Shown in pieces: positions 10,907 to 22,858 of a stretch of DNA of 64,000 nucleotides. Numbering within the stretch: position 1 is the first letter of the stretch; every line of letters begins with the position of its first letter. Both the position numbers and the translations under genes were made by a program. Source of the DNA: Pomphorhynchus laevis (lineage: Eukaryota > Acanthocephala > Palaeacanthocephala > Echinorhynchida > Pomphorhynchidae); the NCBI GenBank assembly GCA_012934845.2, contig WNNJ02002095.1, positions 51,236-115,235 on the forward strand, given 5' to 3'. A model generated the notes under the pieces. The model saw only the letters and a list, made by a program, of their open reading frames with translations. It was not told where the DNA came from and did no database searches.

Positions 10907-11076
10907 CTCGTTGTAACAAAGGAAATAAGGTAGTTGATAAGCATGTTTCTCCATAATGAACATAGGTGTGTTACGGCAAGTTTAAATTCAACCGTTTCAA
11001 TTTTCAACCATGACTGTATCACAAAACTCGAAGGGATGATCTCTAATTCTGTGAGCAATATTGTAAAATAATCAAT
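10907..11076 (-). pseudogene. Dynein exon 11 (tail/linker), left copy
   Basis: Encodes IDYFTILLTELEIIPSSFVI, then WLKIETVEFKLAVTHLCSLW and RNMLINYLISFVTTR, aligning with QIDSYETLYKEVSKF and [21 protein letters not shown] of DNAH17. Ends in phase 2. The mirror exon is 27810-27979. Confidence 0.83.
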
Positions 11077-11969
11077 CTAAAATAAAATTATTTAAAAAAT
11101 TTGAATTGTAAAAAGCTTTTAACAAGCATTTATTATTTGTAGACATTGATTTGTCTATTTGTAAATAAGAACATACAATGTTGAACAGTTTTATAAGAAT
11201 GCAAAATGTATAACAAAGTATAGCATGCAATTTAAAAGTTCTGTTTTATAAACGAGCATGTTAAAAATTGAATAATATATAATTACAAAATTCTTAAACT
11301 TTTTGTTTATTTAATTCGGCATTAGTTATGACTAGTAATTAATTGCGTTGTAACTAATTGCGTCAGTTACAACTAGCAAACAAGACTATTGTACAGATAT
11401 CAGAAGACTCGATCACAAAATGAGTATAATAATATATTGCAATCATATTAGTACAAAATTTAATATATCACAGCGATTGGTTTATAAATAAATAAAAAGA
11501 ATACTTGAGCGAAATTAAACATTTATGAATGCACATTTAAAAGTTTAATCGATGCTCTATATAGATATGTTGTTGATAAAACGTCTTGTCGATTAATATA
11601 TAACATGTTTAGCGAATTAAGATCCAAAATTGGCCATTAATTTTAAGTGCATAAGATTGTATTTACTAGGAACAAATATGAACTTTGACTTAATGAAATC
11701 TAGAAAATCATCAGCTCTAGTTATTGGATAATTTTAAATCATATCGTCTTAATTCTTAGTTAAAGTTCAATAAGTATCAATGAATCATTTTTTCTAAATA
11801 AATCGTAAATACAAATGCTTAAAATTAACAATTTAAAATTAGGAACTGAATAAAGATCAAACGCACGATCCAATTTTACAAAGTAATATTAAAATAAGCA
11901 TATCTACAATTAGCTTTTGTAGATGATACATTATTCATTTTGTGCAGTAACGAAGTCAAAAAAAGTTAC

Positions 11970-12229
11970 CTTAGTTTGGATATCCTGTAATTTTGAAGCT
12001 TTAAAATACGACGGATCTGGATCTAATGCTAAGGGTTTTAAATCTCGTTCACTTAGGGTTCGCGAGAATTGTAAGAATTGTTTCATGAAATCGTCTCTGT
12101 TGTTTTTCCATAAATGAGAATAAACTTCTAGTTTAGAAACAAATATAACTGCTTCTTTGATTCCTAATTGTGAATGTTCCATTATTTGGTTTTTAGTGGA
12201 ATTAACTCTTTGCATTCTTCTATGACTTG
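11970..12229 (-). pseudogene. Dynein exon 10 (tail), left copy
   Basis: Encodes MQRVNSTKNQIMEHSQL, then YSHLWKNNRDDFMKQFLQFS and TLSERDLKPL, matching YSYLWTDDRQEFMKQFLLYG and LTPEEIE of DNAH17. Two bases complete the codon left by exon 9. Open frame up to the GT donor; the mirror exon is 26657-26916, with one Lys/Asn change visible near the end (ASKLQD versus ASNLQD). Confidence 0.86.
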
Positions 12230-12896
12230 CTAAATTTCAAACAAAATCTATGCACAAAGTGGTACCACATTCACTTTAAATATAACAAAATCCTTCTAAA
12301 CAAAATTACATATTTTACTAATTATATATTTATTAAACTAAAATTCTAGTTTCTTAATAACTATTTTGAGTTTGAATTATAAATCTGCATAACTTTATAG
12401 ATACCAAAAATCAATGATATTGCGGTATATATTAAAATTTTATGGATTTCTAAAAACGTTCATATACTCTATAGTATAATGTATGCTTTATAACAAGATC
12501 TAATTTCGTATGTGATCGTTTTGATTGTATATATGAATAGTTTAATAATAACCAGTATTTATTAAGTAAATTATAATAATTATGCGATCATGACGAATAT
12601 ATATATGCTTCTATATATATCATGACGAATATATATAAAACAAAATGCATTTAAATAAAATGCTTATGTATGCTAATTTATTTGATATAAATTAAATGCT
12701 AATTTGTTATGAATTAATTGCTAATTTATTTGTTATAAATTATAAATATATTTTGAAATTCAAAGTAAAGTTAAAGAATATTGGTGATACTGCTTAGATT
12801 GAACGACAAGAATGCATATAACACGAATGCTTTGAGTGAAACACTTCATTCTAACACATTTAAAACAAAGCAATTTTGATCATACCTGGTAGCTAC

Positions 12897-13032
12897 CTGG
12901 ATTATCTTCTTCAATAATGCGTTTTAGTATTCCAGATTGATAAATAATATCGTCGATTAATGTAAAAAGTTCATTATACAAACCGGTCGGCTCCGATATA
13001 TCGAGAGAGGGTTCACATTTAATTTCAGAATC
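12897..13032 (-). pseudogene. Dynein exon 9 (tail), left copy
   Basis: Encodes DSEIKCEPSLDISEPTGLYN, then LIDDIIYQSGILKRIIEED, matching FKPSLD...DGFY.MVEKLINDIFKMA of DNAH17. Two donors are possible, GTAGCT (exon end 12897) or GTATGA (exon end 12886); only the first keeps exon 10 in frame. Mirror: 25854-25989. Confidence 0.8.
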
Positions 13033-13092
13033 CTAAGTTGAATTCAAAATGCATCAATAATTACAAATTAAACCACACAATCAAATGCTTAC

Positions 13093-13275
13093 AAGTGGCT
13101 TTAAGTTCACTGTTACTACAGTTTGATGAGTGAACCGATCGACCATTACAGAGTATAATGATTGAATGTTCAATTTTACTATTTCATAAAGTCGGTGAAG
13201 TACTCTCATGTCTACGCTTGCAGTAAATGTATTCCAAGCCTCAGTGTCTGCGTCTTCAAAATCTTCATGAATCTC
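13093..13275 (-). pseudogene. Dynein exon 8 (tail), left copy
   Basis: Encodes EDFEDADTEAWNTFTASVDM and KLNIQSLYSVMVDR, matching the tail segment AD...AWK.YVDYVDEMV..GF......SL.YLLENTD of DNAH9/17. 61 codons, open, phase 0. Mirror: 25611-25793. Confidence 0.82.
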
Positions 13276-13944
13276 CTAAATTATTTTAACATAGCATCAA
13301 TACATTTGTATCTAAATATCATGTCCACTAAAATCTAACGATAAATCCAGCTCTGAGCACGACACTCAATTTTCTTTAAAAATGGATACAATTCAAAATT
13401 AAAAAAGCTCATTAATAAGAGATCTTTATAAAACCATAAAGCATGTTATAAAGAAGACACATAATGGATTATCTAAACACAACTATAATAAAAATAGTGG
13501 ACAAAACTATATCATTAAAATATATCATTAAATATATTAAATATATTAAAATATATCATTATGGGATATTAATTGCATCTACATTAGCTTCAGTTATAAA
13601 GTTGTCTTTTTGACTTTTGTGCCTAAAAATAAACAAGCATTTTATTTTCTTCTGCTTGGATCTATTACAGAAGAATTTTGTTTTATCGAAATGTAAGTTC
13701 TAATGGGAAATACAAAAATATGAAAAGATATCATGTTAATTGGATGTGTGGTTTGCAATACCTTCTTCATTGATTATTGTTGACAGTTGACATGAGTTAT
13801 GAAGTAATCATTCAAAATATGCATGCATCCGGATGACGAAATTTTAATAGTTTACTTAGTTCTACATAAATTTTGATTAATATACATGATTTTGCATTAT
13901 TTAAGATAATAAACATTATCCTATTGTACAAAACTAATATCTAC

Positions 13945-14169
13945 CTCTAGAACATGTTCGACTTTATCAGCCCATAAATTCTGTGAGACAAAATTCTGCA
14001 GTGTCCGTTGTTCTCCTGATCTCATTGTGTACATAAGCCAGTTAGGCAGGGGTGCGGCTAATTTCAGAATTTCTTATGAATCATTTATCAATGAGATGGT
14101 ATTTTCAGTCTCAGCAATACTTTCGGAATAAATGTTTAGAAATTCAATTTCTTTAAGTACTTGGCAATA
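13945..14169 (-). pseudogene. Dynein exon 7, left copy, damaged and fused by deletion
   Basis: The start matches the right-arm exon (VLKEIEFLNIYSESIAETEN). Compared with the right arm this copy has a CAA-to-TAA stop (LINDS*), a one-base loss a few codons later, and a 352-bp deletion that joins the middle of this exon to the end of the next (right-arm positions 24559-24910 are missing, with AT microhomology at the joint). This is the clearest sign that the gene copy carrying exons 1 and 2 is dead. Confidence 0.8.
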
Positions 14170-15803
14170 CTAAAATGTTAAGAACGGAAATATTACGACA
14201 TCCAGTTCAAAGAAATATTGTGTTCAAAATGAAAAGTGTTTCTAATTTAATAATATATTATCCGATTAAACGATAGACTTATTAAATAGACTAGATGATG
14301 TAGTGTGGTTGATATTGTATGCAACATAGTAAAATTTATTTAGTGGAACTGTGGGTATTGGTAATATGAGCGAACTATAATTTTAAACAAATTAACAATG
14401 CACGTGTATCTATTTCACATTTATATCAATAAGTTCTGGTTATTTACATTGAAATATTATTTGTGCTTATTTAACTTCAAAATCTGAATTTTCATATTTA
14501 ATTTATCGACCAAGGACCGTGTATGTTATGATTATTAAAGTTATTTTAAAACATCGAAATTAATACAACTTACTGTATTTATCATAATGTAATATCATTA
14601 TCATAATGATGCAGTAGCCTTAATATATTATCTTAAAAGGGACGGTGAAAGTTTAAATAATTCTGAATATGCGATAGCAGAAGCAAGTACAAAGATGCCT
14701 GCCGCTAAGGCGATGAGCATAATTCTACACGCAGATCTGATCGTTAAGTGCAACTATTTTAACGCATATGAGGGTTTAAAACGAACTGTCTGTGAATAGA
14801 CAACCGGGAAATTTGGACAAGATGCTATCAACAAAAATTGTCTCCGTCGTCTAGTTTTGATGCCGTAGCTAACAATATGATTATTGTTAACAACTTATTT
14901 CAGCATTCACTTAAACACAAACTTACCTATCAGAATTCATAAGGCAAGTTAAAAGCAATATTTAACTATGTTCCTATCAATCCCTAATTATGGCAGGTTT
15001 GAGCTATGATGGGACAGGGTTTAGAGCTATGATGGGACCAAAACCCATTGCTTAAGCCAAACTTAGAAAAGCTAATAGGCCAATATACCCCAAAGAGGCT
15101 TCAAATTAGCCTTCAAAATCATTTAAATATTTTAATGTCAATTTGGTTAATACAAATTAGCAAAAACTAAACCATCGTCTTGGATTGTGACAAGAATCTA
15201 TGCCCGCTATCCCGCATTCGCCTTTAGATTTATGATGATTGCTTAGATTTAATAGCCACACGTATATAGATAAAATAACTAGACCGTAATCAATGTATGT
15301 AGCTCAATCGTAATCCAACTGAAGATTATGCAAGGAAATGTTTGATTATGGCTAAAACGATAGGCGCGAAACCTGAGTAATCTATATAGATCCGTAAAAC
15401 AACTCGTAGAATGAACAAACTCTTCAAATGAAAATATCAAATCAGTATATGGTACATTGGTAACGCCAACAAGCACGATTTGCACACACTTTAAAATTCA
15501 GATATTAAATATGGCACATATCTCGGTTTATCAAAATCGAGATATAATCGAGATTCAAATTTGGCGAAATTTGATCGAAATCGTTGAAGAATAGCAGGAC
15601 GCTTTATTATCGTCCGAAATTGATTTAGAAACTAAAAACACCCAATTAATAAAGTATGTATTGACACTAAATATATTATTTGTGTTTGTAAGCTATATTT
15701 TGTATTTAAAATATGTGTAGCTTTAGCAAATGCCCTTTTATTTAAAAGTCGGTTACTAATGGCAATATTTGACTAAACTTATCTGAGGTTATATGTGTCA
15801 TAC

Positions 15804-15920
15804 CTTTGCTTTATCTTCAAAGTCCGTGATCTGATTGTACATTTGCTGAAAGATAACTGACATAAACAAATCTTTATCCTCAACTAACTTTTGGTATTGT
15901 TGGTAATTCACGATAAACTT
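15804..15920 (-). pseudogene. Dynein exon 6 (tail), left copy
   Basis: 39 open codons between AG (15921-15922) and GT (15802-15803): KFIVNYQQYQKLVEDKDLFM, then FQQMYNQITDFEDKAK. Conserved position in the tail rather than a strong motif supports it; the mirror copy 22333-22449 has the same splice sites. The roughly 150 residues that relatives carry after this point are not seen before exon 7. Confidence 0.7.
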
Positions 15921-15978
15921 CTAAAAACATTAAGTTTTTTTGTAAAATTAAAAATTAATTTTACTCGATAATGCATAC

Positions 15979-16143
15979 ATTATTACTATGTTCCAACGGA
16001 TCGCCACCTTCCATTAGTGGCACTAAAAGCTTATTGTATGATTCGATAAGCAACGTTATGTCATTTTGCATTATGTAGGTCATCGGCAAAATAGATGTCA
16101 ACTCGAGGAATCGATCATATTCAATTAAATTTTGGATTATATT
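15979..16143 (-). pseudogene. Dynein exon 5 (tail), left copy
   Basis: 55 open codons, phase 0: NIIQNLIEYDRFLELTSILP, then LLIESYNKLLVPLMEGGDPL, comparable with FKLLD.FG.LLDRPLI...YN.EL in the DHC_N1 tail. Mirror 22110-22274, with single differences (MTYIM versus MTNIM, HSNN versus HSIN). Confidence 0.75.
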
Positions 16144-16243
16144 CTTAAAGTTAAAATGTTTAAGATAAAGTAGTTTAAAATATAATCTAAGAGGCAACTT
16201 ACATTATATATTCAATATAATTAATATATGAACATAAATATAC

Positions 16244-16480
16244 CTTTATTGCATCAAGTTTATCTTTGAAGCATATCCACCGTTGAAATATCTGGGAATA
16301 GGCGAAACTCCAAGTAGTCGATTTACTCTGACTTGCTTGCTTTTCGATGATATCCTCACAAGATGAATGATATAGGCGATCAAAAGTATTGCAAATATAT
16401 TTTGCATTATTAATTGAATTTATTGCTTCGATGCGTTCAGATTTCTTTAGAATCTCGGTCGAATTCAATTTATATGATAT
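16244..16480 (-). pseudogene. Dynein exon 4 (tail), left copy
   Basis: 79 open codons, phase 0, between AG (16481-16482) and GT (16242-16243). NAKYICNTFDRLYHSSCEDI, then WSFAYSQIFQRWICFKDKLD, matching WEFPSRLVFARFDRFLARL, the classic DHC_N1 block. Mirror 21773-22009 differs by Ile/Val changes only. Confidence 0.85.
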
Positions 16481-16765
16481 CTAAATGTTCATTTAATCAA
16501 TTTATTACAACGTAACAAAATACTATTAATGCTTTCAGTAAATTTTGACATAAGATCCTAAAAAATACAATTCGAAATGTTTATGATATTTTAAGATAAT
16601 TAAATATTTATGTGATGGTAATATTTATAGCACAAGCATTTTACTAATTTAGTTAAATATCTCTTAAGATAAATATACACGTTCCCTTCAGCGTAAATTC
16701 TTTATTATTAACTGAAAATGCAAAATTAGCTAGTCTTATAAAGCTAATTTCAAATCAAAGTTTAC

Positions 16766-17080
16766 TGATTTCATAATTGTATCGGCCGTATTCATTAAGA
16801 GGACTGAAAAGTTATCTGGTTCAGCATAGAAAACAGATTCGTCCCACAGTATTTTTATCACAGTAAATATTGTATTTATATCGTTCTTCATTGTCGGCCA
16901 ATCGTCAGCTGATTCAAACTTTGTTATGGCTGGTTTAAATGCATACAACAATTTGACAGCTTCGTTAGTTTGATCAATTAAATCAGCAATTGTTTCAAGT
17001 ATAGATTTAAAGCGTAGAGCTTTGGGAGATTCGTTTAATTTCAGGTAGTAAATCATTGATATCGTTTCTTCAGAGTGTAT
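16766..17080 (-). pseudogene. Dynein exon 3 (tail), left copy
   Basis: 105 open codons: YYLKLNESPKALRFKSILET, AITKFESADDWPTMKNDINT, and IKILWDESVFYAEPDNFSVL, matching LLPHFEAIE.A.F..VKP.L.PLLHVVCLIW...YN.P.R..VLL of DNAH tails. Donor GTAAAC after MKS. Starts in phase 0 although exon 2 ends with two spare bases, so an exon is missing between. Its mirror copy 21173-21487 encodes the same protein. Confidence 0.85.
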
Positions 17081-17222
17081 CTAAAATAAAAGTTAAGGAT
17101 TACATTATATTATTAAAAGTCGGTATTTTTGTACGAAAATGTCTCTATAGATCTAAGAGTGACAACATTGCTGGAAAGCAGACAAATGATAATTCTATTT
17201 ACAAGATAAATGCGTTTCACCT

Positions 17223-19336
17223 CCGAAACTAAATTTGATTTTTTCCTTTATAATACGATGTTAAATGAGACGGATTACGATACACATTGAAAATCTAGCT
17301 GATTCTAATGACAAATATGTGTCAACACAACTGCCTACTTGTATTTTAATTGAGTAGATATATTGATGTACATTTCAAAAATTTAAAATTGATAAATTTT
17401 CCTAAAATATTTTTTTACCTTCTCATACAGTCATGTCGTACAGTCAGGTAGAAATTCTGTTTTTATAAATATAGTGTTTTAATTTGAATTTGTAATTAGA
17501 TGATTTAATTTGTTTAAATCTTTAGTAATATATTTATTAAAAGATCTAATATGCTTTATCAAATAATCAAATTAGCTAACAGAGTATACGTATTTAATGT
17601 AATTATAAAATAAAAAATAATAATGCTAAATCAACATTTTATAATTAAATAATAAAATAAATAATTGTTTTAAGATTTTATATAATTTATATCAACTTAA
17701 AATAAAAAATTGAAATATAAAATAAAAGTCATTTTTATGAATTGACTAATAAATAGCATACGATGTATACGAATAAGAATTAGATGTCATCAGGAGGAAC
17801 TGCTATACTATCAGGTTTAGATAGTATAAACCTGATAAACCTGTTAGTATAAACCTGATATTTATCAGGTTTTTATACAACTGCGGTTCTGCTATACTAT
17901 CAGGTTTTTTTAATTTTTTTTTATTTATAAAGTTTATTTTATAAACTTTATAAAATAAAGTTTATAAAATAAAGTTTTACAAAAAAAACTTGAAAGAACT
18001 TATTTAAAAAAATATTTTATTTCATAAAACTTTATGAAATAAATTTTCATTTTACAAAATAAAATGAAATAATTTTCCCAATAAATACAAGATTTTATTA
18101 AAACTTATTAATAAATTAAAGTAATTATTATCAATAAATAATGGCAAATGCTTTTGTACTATTGAAAAGTCGTTTTACCAGATTAAGAATAAATTTATTT
18201 TCTAATTAGATTTACAGATTTTTGTTTACAATTTAATTCTATTTATCATATTGGAATATAATGCTTTACTGATCCGATTTTAAATTATTAAATTTCAAAA
18301 TAATGAATCATCTCATGAATTCTGATATTATAATATATCAGAATTGTATTATAATTGAATTATAATTATAATGTATTGAATTACAATTATAATATAATTG
18401 TAGTATAATTCTGAAGAAATATATTATATGGACACTTGTTAAACGTTCACATTTTATGTTCTGATTGTAAATTTACAACAAACAAATTAAATTAAACTCC
18501 CATAACTTAAAAAACAACAAAAGATTGAATGTACAAAAAAAACACATTAAAAATTAAAATAAATAATAATAAAATAAAATTAAGACGCATAAATAATTAA
18601 TAAACTATCAAAGCTTATTAAACATTTTAACTACAAGCCATTAAAATTTAATTTTAAAATTAATTAAACATACAATTAAACTCTCACTTATAAAATATTG
18701 TATATCATAACATAAAATAGCATAGTAATTTGATAAAATAATATGATATGTTACAATATGATATATGGTTTGAGTTTTAGACTGTAATTTATTTATTTTC
18801 ATTAAATTTTATTTATTTCAATGTTTTTATAACATAATATTTATTAAAAATATCTAAAAATGGTTTTATTGTGCTTAAGGAGCTTTTCAAAAATGAATTG
18901 TTAATGATCATTACATACTAAAGAATGTTAGGCTATTATGTACAAAATCATTCTTAAATGTTAATCTTCAGTAAATTTAATTACTATCTTAAAGGAGTGT
19001 TGTATTGATGTGTCGCGTTGATCGATCGTACTGTTGAGATTCATTAATATGCAGTGCTTCAAGGATTAAAACATCTGGTTTAAAAGATCTTTATATTAAT
19101 ATCGTTAATATGATGTTTTGATAAATCGTTATTTGTGTTTTAAGTTAATTTTATAAATTTATTTACTGTAACATAATTCATTAAGATGAGGCAGCATTTT
19201 ATATAAGATATTAATTGTATCCTCTTAATTATATAGTTTTCAATGTAAAGAAAATAGAACATTAAATACACTTTGACTAAATATATATATAATTTAGCTA
19301 AATTAATTTTACTTTGTCTAAATCGGTTTGACGTAC
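17223..19336. other. Spacer of the inverted repeat: AT-rich, PLE tail, no exon seen
   Basis: Contains an inverted PLE 3' tail (17560-17910) and long AT-rich stretches with short palindromes of AAAGTTTATAAAATAAA type (17930-18060). The dynein exon expected between exons 2 and 3 is not recognisable. No other gene seen. Confidence 0.55.
17560..17910 (-). mobile_element. PLE 3' tail fragment with repeated end motif
   Basis: Reverse complement carries the family block CTGATGACATCTAATTCTTATT, CAATTCATAAAAATGACTTT and the closing TTAGCTAATTTGATT. The AACCTGATA motif is repeated several times at 17810-17905, as if the element end had been copied in tandem. Confidence 0.7.
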
Positions 19337-19533
19337 CATAAAGAGTTTGAATCGCAATAGGATACACGTTGTACCAAATCAGAAGGTGTCGGTAAATTCA
19401 TTTTTCCGTATAAGGATAAGCCAACAATTCCGAAATTAGATCTCAATTGATGTAACTGTTGTAGGCAATCCCAATGGGCAATATCTGGCCAATCCTGAAT
19501 TGTATCGCGTCTTTCAAATGATTCAATAACTAC
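19337..19533 (-). pseudogene. Dynein exon 2 (N-terminal tail)
   Basis: Starts in phase 0 after AG (19534-19535): VVIESFERRDTIQDWPDIAH, then LQQLHQLRSNFGIVGLSLYG and KMNLPTP, comparable with WP.VVS.DVLRH...L....FVV.GQV.GKTLLPLP of DNAH tails. Ends at GTACGT with two bases of an unfinished codon. Present once only, within the spacer of the inverted repeat. Confidence 0.8.
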
Positions 19534-20319
19534 CTAAAAATGAATTAGTCTCTTTCAAATCATACAATTTTAAACTAAACATTTAAACCAAAAAAAATAA
19601 AATTTCAAACTCAATTTTAAAAATAAATCATTCGTTAGCTGAAATGAAATTCATTATATCTATATTAAAATCAGAATAATTTTAAATTATCTTACAATTT
19701 GATAACTATTTCTAGATAAAGTTAGTTTTAAAATAATAAACAATATCACATGTTATTTAATTTTTTAAATTCTAAAAAGTTAAAGCGAGTTTTAATGTTA
19801 GAAACTACGATTAATTTATATCCAAAATATTAGTATACAAAATATTTATATTCAAAAACATGCAATAAGAGTACATTTAAGCTCCAAACCAATAGCTGTC
19901 TATTCTCGTCGATTAAGTTTATAAAAATACAAGTTTTCTAATCAGTCAGATAAGCGCTATATAACAAAAATACAATTTATGCAATTACAACTTTAGTATA
20001 TTAAATACAAATAATATTTCAAAAATAATCTTGCTTAATAAATTATAATTTAAATGACAAATTCATCGGAATAGACACTATCCAATTATGATATTCGTGT
20101 AAGTTTCGGTGTAAAATATAAGCTAAAAAAACTTTCAGACAGCGTACATGATATGCAAATGTTTTTCGAAATTAATGATTTGTTCAAATTTAACAGCATC
20201 AACAGCACTTACACTGTAGTCTTTAAATATTAAGTAAAGTACTTCAAATTACAAAAAATCGGATAAATCAATAAACCGATCAAACTACATAAAATATTAA
20301 CCAATCTTTAAAAACTTAC

Positions 20320-20703
20320 CTGATTTATGAGCTCATATGCGTCATTTATAAAGTTTTCAGTAATTACACCAAATTTAATGTGATGTTCTGGAGATTCCTT
20401 TACGACACCATCTATTGCTTTGTAAATATAAAGTGTTGGTTCAGTTATTACTGCCGGTGGATCATAAACGATTGTTAAAGAGTTTTCACCACCGGGAAAA
20501 TACAGTACAGGGATCTCGTCAGTATCAAGAAATCTTTGAAAGATTGCAATGGTGTCAGGGTTGCTGAAAACTTGAAACAGTTCTTCCGAAGTCACAGATT
20601 TGTTTAACTCTAATATGTTACGGATGTAAATGACCCTTTTATCCTCAAAAATTGATTTATAATTTGCGTCTTCAGTGTCAACATTTGCACTTGACGATGA
20701 CAT
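20320..20703 (-). pseudogene. Dynein exon 1 with start codon
   Basis: 128 open codons from ATG to CAG|GTAAG. After an acidic leader (MSSSSANVDTEDANYKSIF) it holds DKRVIYIRNILELN, FQRFLDTDEIPVLYFPGGEN and GVITENFINDAYELINQ. D.R..YI...L, the FL......L.F......L and the E...D...EL..Q pattern are the start of axonemal dynein heavy chains of the DNAH9/17 type. This start was chosen because it is the only ATG at the expected distance. The exon itself is intact. Confidence 0.85.
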
Positions 20704-21030
20704 TATCCTAGCATTTTCAAAAAAGGTAAAATGCGTGATTAAAATAATTATTAAGAGATTAAAAGATATAAGAAAAAAGATTTTCGTTGCAAGACAAAAT
20801 TAGTGATTATGGAACAAATTTGTTGTATAAAAAGCATTAAGACAACAAATCATGAAAATGATAATCATTTTTGTAAAATGTGGGAAAGATTACGAAACTG
20901 ATGGTTATTAAAAAATTCTAAAAGCAATTTTTATAAAAACTCAAAAATTCAAATGTTATTAATATTTCTAAAATAAAGTGATTAAAAAAAGAGAACATAA
21001 AAATTGCAATGATAATGAAGGACACAAAAA
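20704..21030. promoter_or_regulatory. Upstream region of the dynein gene (inferred promoter)
   Basis: AT-rich sequence before the dynein start codon. No clear TATA or other motif that I would defend. It is also where the right arm of the inverted repeat begins, so it is only about 330 bp long before dynein sequence runs in the other direction. Confidence 0.3.
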
Positions 21031-21172
21031 AGGTGAAACGCATTTATCTTGTAAATAGAATTATCATTTGTCTGCTTTCCAGCAATGTTGTCACTCTTAG
21101 ATCTATAGAGACATTTTCGTACAAAAATACCGACTTTTAATAATATAATGTAATCCTTAACTTTTATTTTAG

Positions 21173-21487
21173 ATACACTCTGAAGAAACGATATCAATGA
21201 TTTACTACCTGAAATTAAACGAATCTCCCAAAGCTCTACGCTTTAAATCTATACTTGAAACAATTGCTGATTTAATTGATCAAACTAACGAAGCTGTCAA
21301 ATTGTTGTATGCATTTAAACCAGCCATAACAAAGTTTGAATCAGCTGACGATTGGCCGACAATGAAGAACGATATAAATACAATATTTACTGTGATAAAA
21401 ATACTGTGGGACGAATCTGTTTTCTATGCTGAACCAGATAACTTTTCAGTCCTCTTAATGAATACGGCCGATACAATTATGAAATCA
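21173..21487 (+). pseudogene. Dynein exon 3, right copy
   Basis: Mirror of 16766-17080 with the same splice sites and protein. No upstream dynein exon on this strand. Confidence 0.83.
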
Positions 21488-21772
21488 GTAAACTTTGATT
21501 TGAAATTAGCTTTATAAGACTAGCTAATTTTGCATTTTCAGTTAATAATAAAGAATTTACGCTGAAGGGAACGTGTATATTTATCTTAAGAGATATTTAA
21601 CTAAATTAGTAAAATGCTTGTGCTATAAATATTACCATCACATAAATATTTAATTATCTTAAAATATCATAAACATTTCGAATTGTATTTTTTAGGATCT
21701 TATGTCAAAATTTACTGAAAGCATTAATAGTATTTTGTTACGTTGTAATAAATTGATTAAATGAACATTTAG

Positions 21773-22009
21773 ATATCATATAAATTGAATTCGACCGAGA
21801 TTCTAAAGAAATCTGAACGCGTCGAAGCAATAAATTCAATTAATAATGCAAAATATATTTGCAATACTTTTGATCGCCTATACCATTCATCTTGTGAGGA
21901 TATCGTCGAAAAGCAAGCAAGTCAGAGTAAATCGACTACTTGGAGTTTCGCCTATTCCCAGATATTTCAACGGTGGATATGCTTCAAAGATAAACTTGAT
22001 GCAATAAAG
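21773..22009 (+). pseudogene. Dynein exon 4, right copy
   Basis: Mirror of 16244-16480; differs by SERVEAI for SERIEAI and EDIVEK for EDIIEK. Open frame, splice sites kept. Confidence 0.83.
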
Positions 22010-22109
22010 GTATATTTATGTTCATATATTAATTATATTGAATATATAATGTAAGTTGCCTCTTAGATTATATTTTAAACTACTTTATCTTAAACATTTT
22101 AACTTTAAG

Positions 22110-22274
22110 AATATAATCCAAAATTTAATTGAATATGATCGATTCCTCGAGTTGACATCTATTTTGCCGATGACCAACATAATGCAAAATGACATAACGT
22201 TGCTTATCGAATCATACAATAAGCTTTTAGTGCCACTAATGGAAGGTGGCGATCCGTTGGAACATAGTATTAAT
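22110..22274 (+). pseudogene. Dynein exon 5, right copy
   Basis: Mirror of 15979-16143, 55 open codons, ending HSIN before GTATGC. Confidence 0.75.
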
Positions 22275-22332
22275 GTATGCATTATCGAGTAAAATTAATT
22301 TTTAATTTTACAAAAAAACTTAATGTTTTTAG

Positions 22333-22449
22333 AAGTTTATCGTGAATTACCATCAATACCAAAAGTTAGTTGAGGATAAAGATTTGTTTATGTCAGTTCT
22401 CTTTCAGCAAATGTACAATCAGATCACGGACTTTGAAGATAAAGCAAAG
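22333..22449 (+). pseudogene. Dynein exon 6, right copy
   Basis: Mirror of 15804-15920, 39 open codons, same AG and GT sites. Confidence 0.7.
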
Positions 22450-22858
22450 GTATGGTGCATATAACCTCAAATAAGTTTAGTCAAATATTGCCATTAGTAA
22501 CCGACTTTTAAATAAAAGGGCATTTGCTAAAGCTACACATATTTTAAATACAAAATATAGCTTACAAACACAAATAATATATTTAGTGTCAATACATACT
22601 TTATTAATTGGGTGTTTTTAGTTTCTAAATCAATTTCGGACGATAATAAAGCGTCCTGCTATTCTTCAACGATTTCGATCAAATTTCGCCAAATTTGAAT
22701 CTTGATTATATCTCGATTTTGATATACCGAGATATGTGCCATATTTAATATCTGAATTTTAAAGTGTGCAAATCGTGTTTGTTGGCGTTACCAATGTGCC
22801 ATATACTGATTTGATATTTTCATTTGAAGAGTTTGTTTATTCTACGAGTTGTTTTACG

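Larger units (their letters stand above)
9386..17222. repeat. Left arm of the large inverted repeat (7837 bp)
   Basis: Reverse-complement match to 21031-29497. Paired coordinates sum to 38253 at the inner end (17222 with 21031) and to about 38883 at the outer end (9386 with 29497). The net difference comes from a 352-bp deletion in this arm near 13965 and a roughly 282-bp tandem duplication in the other arm. Exon 3 is identical at the protein level in both arms; elsewhere I see scattered single differences, so the copy is recent. It contains dynein exons 3-11. Confidence 0.92.
5072..20703 (-). pseudogene. Axonemal dynein heavy chain (DNAH9/11/17 type), 5' half, decayed
   Basis: Outer-arm dynein heavy chains power ciliary beating. 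Eighteen exons were placed on the minus strand, covering the N-terminal tail (DHC_N1) and linker (DHC_N2) and ending in the stretch LDRQKITTLCLIDLHARDIV, just before AAA1. The motor (AAA1-6, stalk, C-terminus) is absent; a LINE fragment and AT-rich repeats lie beyond. Best family match is the DNAH9/11/17 group: QRTWS/KTWSYLETIFIGTQDIRAKLP, then HERTGTSLL and FYFVSPSELLDILSNGTDP. Expected exons were not found between exons 2 and 3 and between 11 and 12 (phases also clash), and a block of about 150 residues between exons 6 and 7 is missing. Exon 7 has a stop, a frameshift and a 352-bp deletion; exon 18 has an in-frame TAA (5767-5769) and a frameshift near 5300. I judge it non-functional, unless these are assembly errors. 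Confidence 0.85.
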
